A DNA stretch of 64,000 bases from Microvirga guangxiensis (lineage in GTDB: Bacteria > Pseudomonadota > Alphaproteobacteria > Rhizobiales > Beijerinckiaceae): contig NZ_FMVJ01000005.1 of the NCBI RefSeq assembly GCF_900102135.1, positions 1 to 64,000 on the forward strand, given 5' to 3'. The notes beneath the pieces were generated by a model, which was given only the letters and a program-made list of their open reading frames with translations, ran no database searches and had not been told where the DNA came from. Below, one piece after another: positions 63,256-64,000 of this stretch; the stretch's first letter is position 1, and each line of letters opens with the position of its first letter. A program made the translations under genes and the position numbers.

Positions 63256-64000
63256 CTACTTCAAGGCGGAATTGATGGCGCTGATCAGGCCGGTCCACTG
63301 GCGACGTTCGGTCTCTGATAGATCTCCAGCAATATGATCCCGTGACCACCGCATGAAAGCCTTGGCCAGTTTATACTTCGAGAAATCCCTGCTGGCCTTC
63401 GAGAGAAGGTCAACGATCGGTCTTTCTGGCTGAGCTGCGGCCTGGCTGGTAACATCGATCCCGAGGGCGTCCTTAGCAATAATCACGAGTGTGTCGCGAA
63501 GGAGATCCTCAACCTCCGGCTTGGTGACATTGCCCTCGATGTAATCCTTCGTGCGCAGGATCGCCTTCTGCCCAAGAGAATGAACGAGAACCTCTTGGTT
63601 GGCGGCTTGATCCCCGGCGCTGTCCGAATCGAGAAGGGCTGCCACCTTCAGGTTGTGTGCATGGAGGATGGTCGCGAAGTAGACAACCTTGCTCGCCGTG
63701 TTTGAGGGGATAAGGGCGATCTTATCGTTGAGTTTGGCGGACCCGGCCTCGGCGAGGAGATCTGCGACAGCCTCCAAATACCAGTAATCGGTCAATCCCT
63801 CGAGCAGGAGGTTCCGCTGTTGTGCGAACAAGCTCTGGGCGAGGTCGTAGCCGAGCGCCTCTTGGAGGGGGAGGAGCGCCGCGGGATCGCTCGATGTCAC
63901 CGAAGTATGAACCTTTGTACCGGTCGTGCGGTCTGTCATTTCGACAACTCGCACGAGGTCGAGTTCGTCTGGCCCAACCAGGAAGGGCGAATGGGTCGTG
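63256..64000 (-). CDS. OLD-family nuclease, C-terminal part
   Basis: 248 residues are visible and the gene extends beyond the right edge. THSPFLVGPDELDLVRVVE is the end of an ABC-type ATPase domain of OLD proteins. The TOPRIM part shows EGLTDYWYLEAVADLL (catalytic Glu) and LLDSDSAGDQA (DxD). OLD nucleases cut DNA and occur alone or paired with helicases in defence systems such as Gabija or retron types. Its partner, if any, lies outside this window. It faces the helicase operon convergently. Confidence 0.87.
   Translation of the reverse strand, partial: TTHSPFLVGPDELDLVRVVEMTDRTTGTKVHTSVTSSDPAALLPLQEALGYDLAQSLFAQQRNLLLEGLTDYWYLEAVADLLAEAGSAKLNDKIALIPSNTASKVVYFATILHAHNLKVAALLDSDSAGDQAANQEVLVHSLGQKAILRTKDYIEGNVTKPEVEDLLRDTLVIIAKDALGIDVTSQAAAQPERPIVDLLSKASRDFSKYKLAKAFMRWSRDHIAGDLSETERRQWTGLISAINSALK

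Overview
GC-rich, densely packed DNA from an alphaproteobacterium, most likely a Hyphomicrobiales member near Methylobacterium or Microvirga. The assignment rests on protein style and on an alphaproteobacterial SOS box, GTTC-N7-GTTC. No rRNA, tRNA or replication gene is visible, so chromosome and megaplasmid cannot be told apart.

Bases 1-29,999 form a heavy-metal island dominated by copper. A minus-strand operon from 8718 down to 2890 encodes a copper chaperone, a lipoprotein, a TolC-like outer-membrane factor, a multicopper oxidase, a cupredoxin and two CusF-type proteins, followed by a PHA-synthase-like gene and a truncated copper ATPase. Two small sections are not obviously metal-related: TetR, thiolase and FabF, then a methyltransferase, a membrane adenylate cyclase and a DMT/LysR pair. 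A second copper unit (copA, glutaredoxin, cueR), a DUF305/HMA pair, a glutaredoxin plus flavo-iron-sulfur reductase, and an RND pump follow. Six minus-strand promoters share TTGACC, a 19-bp spacer with a TTGGAAG-like dyad, and a -10 position. This is the signature of CueR-type MerR regulation, and the CueR gene is in the window. A seventh operator has lost its gene. Bases 27.6-29.4 kb hold remnants of a CusA pump, a frameshifted methyltransferase and small copper-associated genes.

Bases 30.0-33.2 kb are an arsenic operon (arsR, two unrelated arsenate reductases, acr3, arsH) whose promoter appears to give a leaderless arsR message.

Bases 33.5-64 kb are a defence and mobility island. It has a giant helicase-nuclease (DUF4011/DUF3320 type) followed by YhaO/YhaN, an SOS-box small gene, and a perfect 26-bp-arm palindrome built from 10-bp repeats. 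Next is a complete short Argonaute system (SIR2-APAZ plus short pAgo, SPARSA type). A regulator with tandem operators, a ParA-like protein and an AAA+ protein follow, then a decayed stretch. The right part is a recombination module: a tyrosine recombinase, a 1193-residue tyrosine-recombinase-like protein with a Cys-rich tail, two small coiled-coil proteins and a RecD-like helicase in one compact operon. This layout resembles the gamma-mobile-trio of gammaproteobacteria. An OLD-family nuclease runs off the right edge.

The left half appears to be metal-stress cargo under a few sensors. The right half appears to be a recombinase-driven island carrying anti-plasmid and anti-phage functions.
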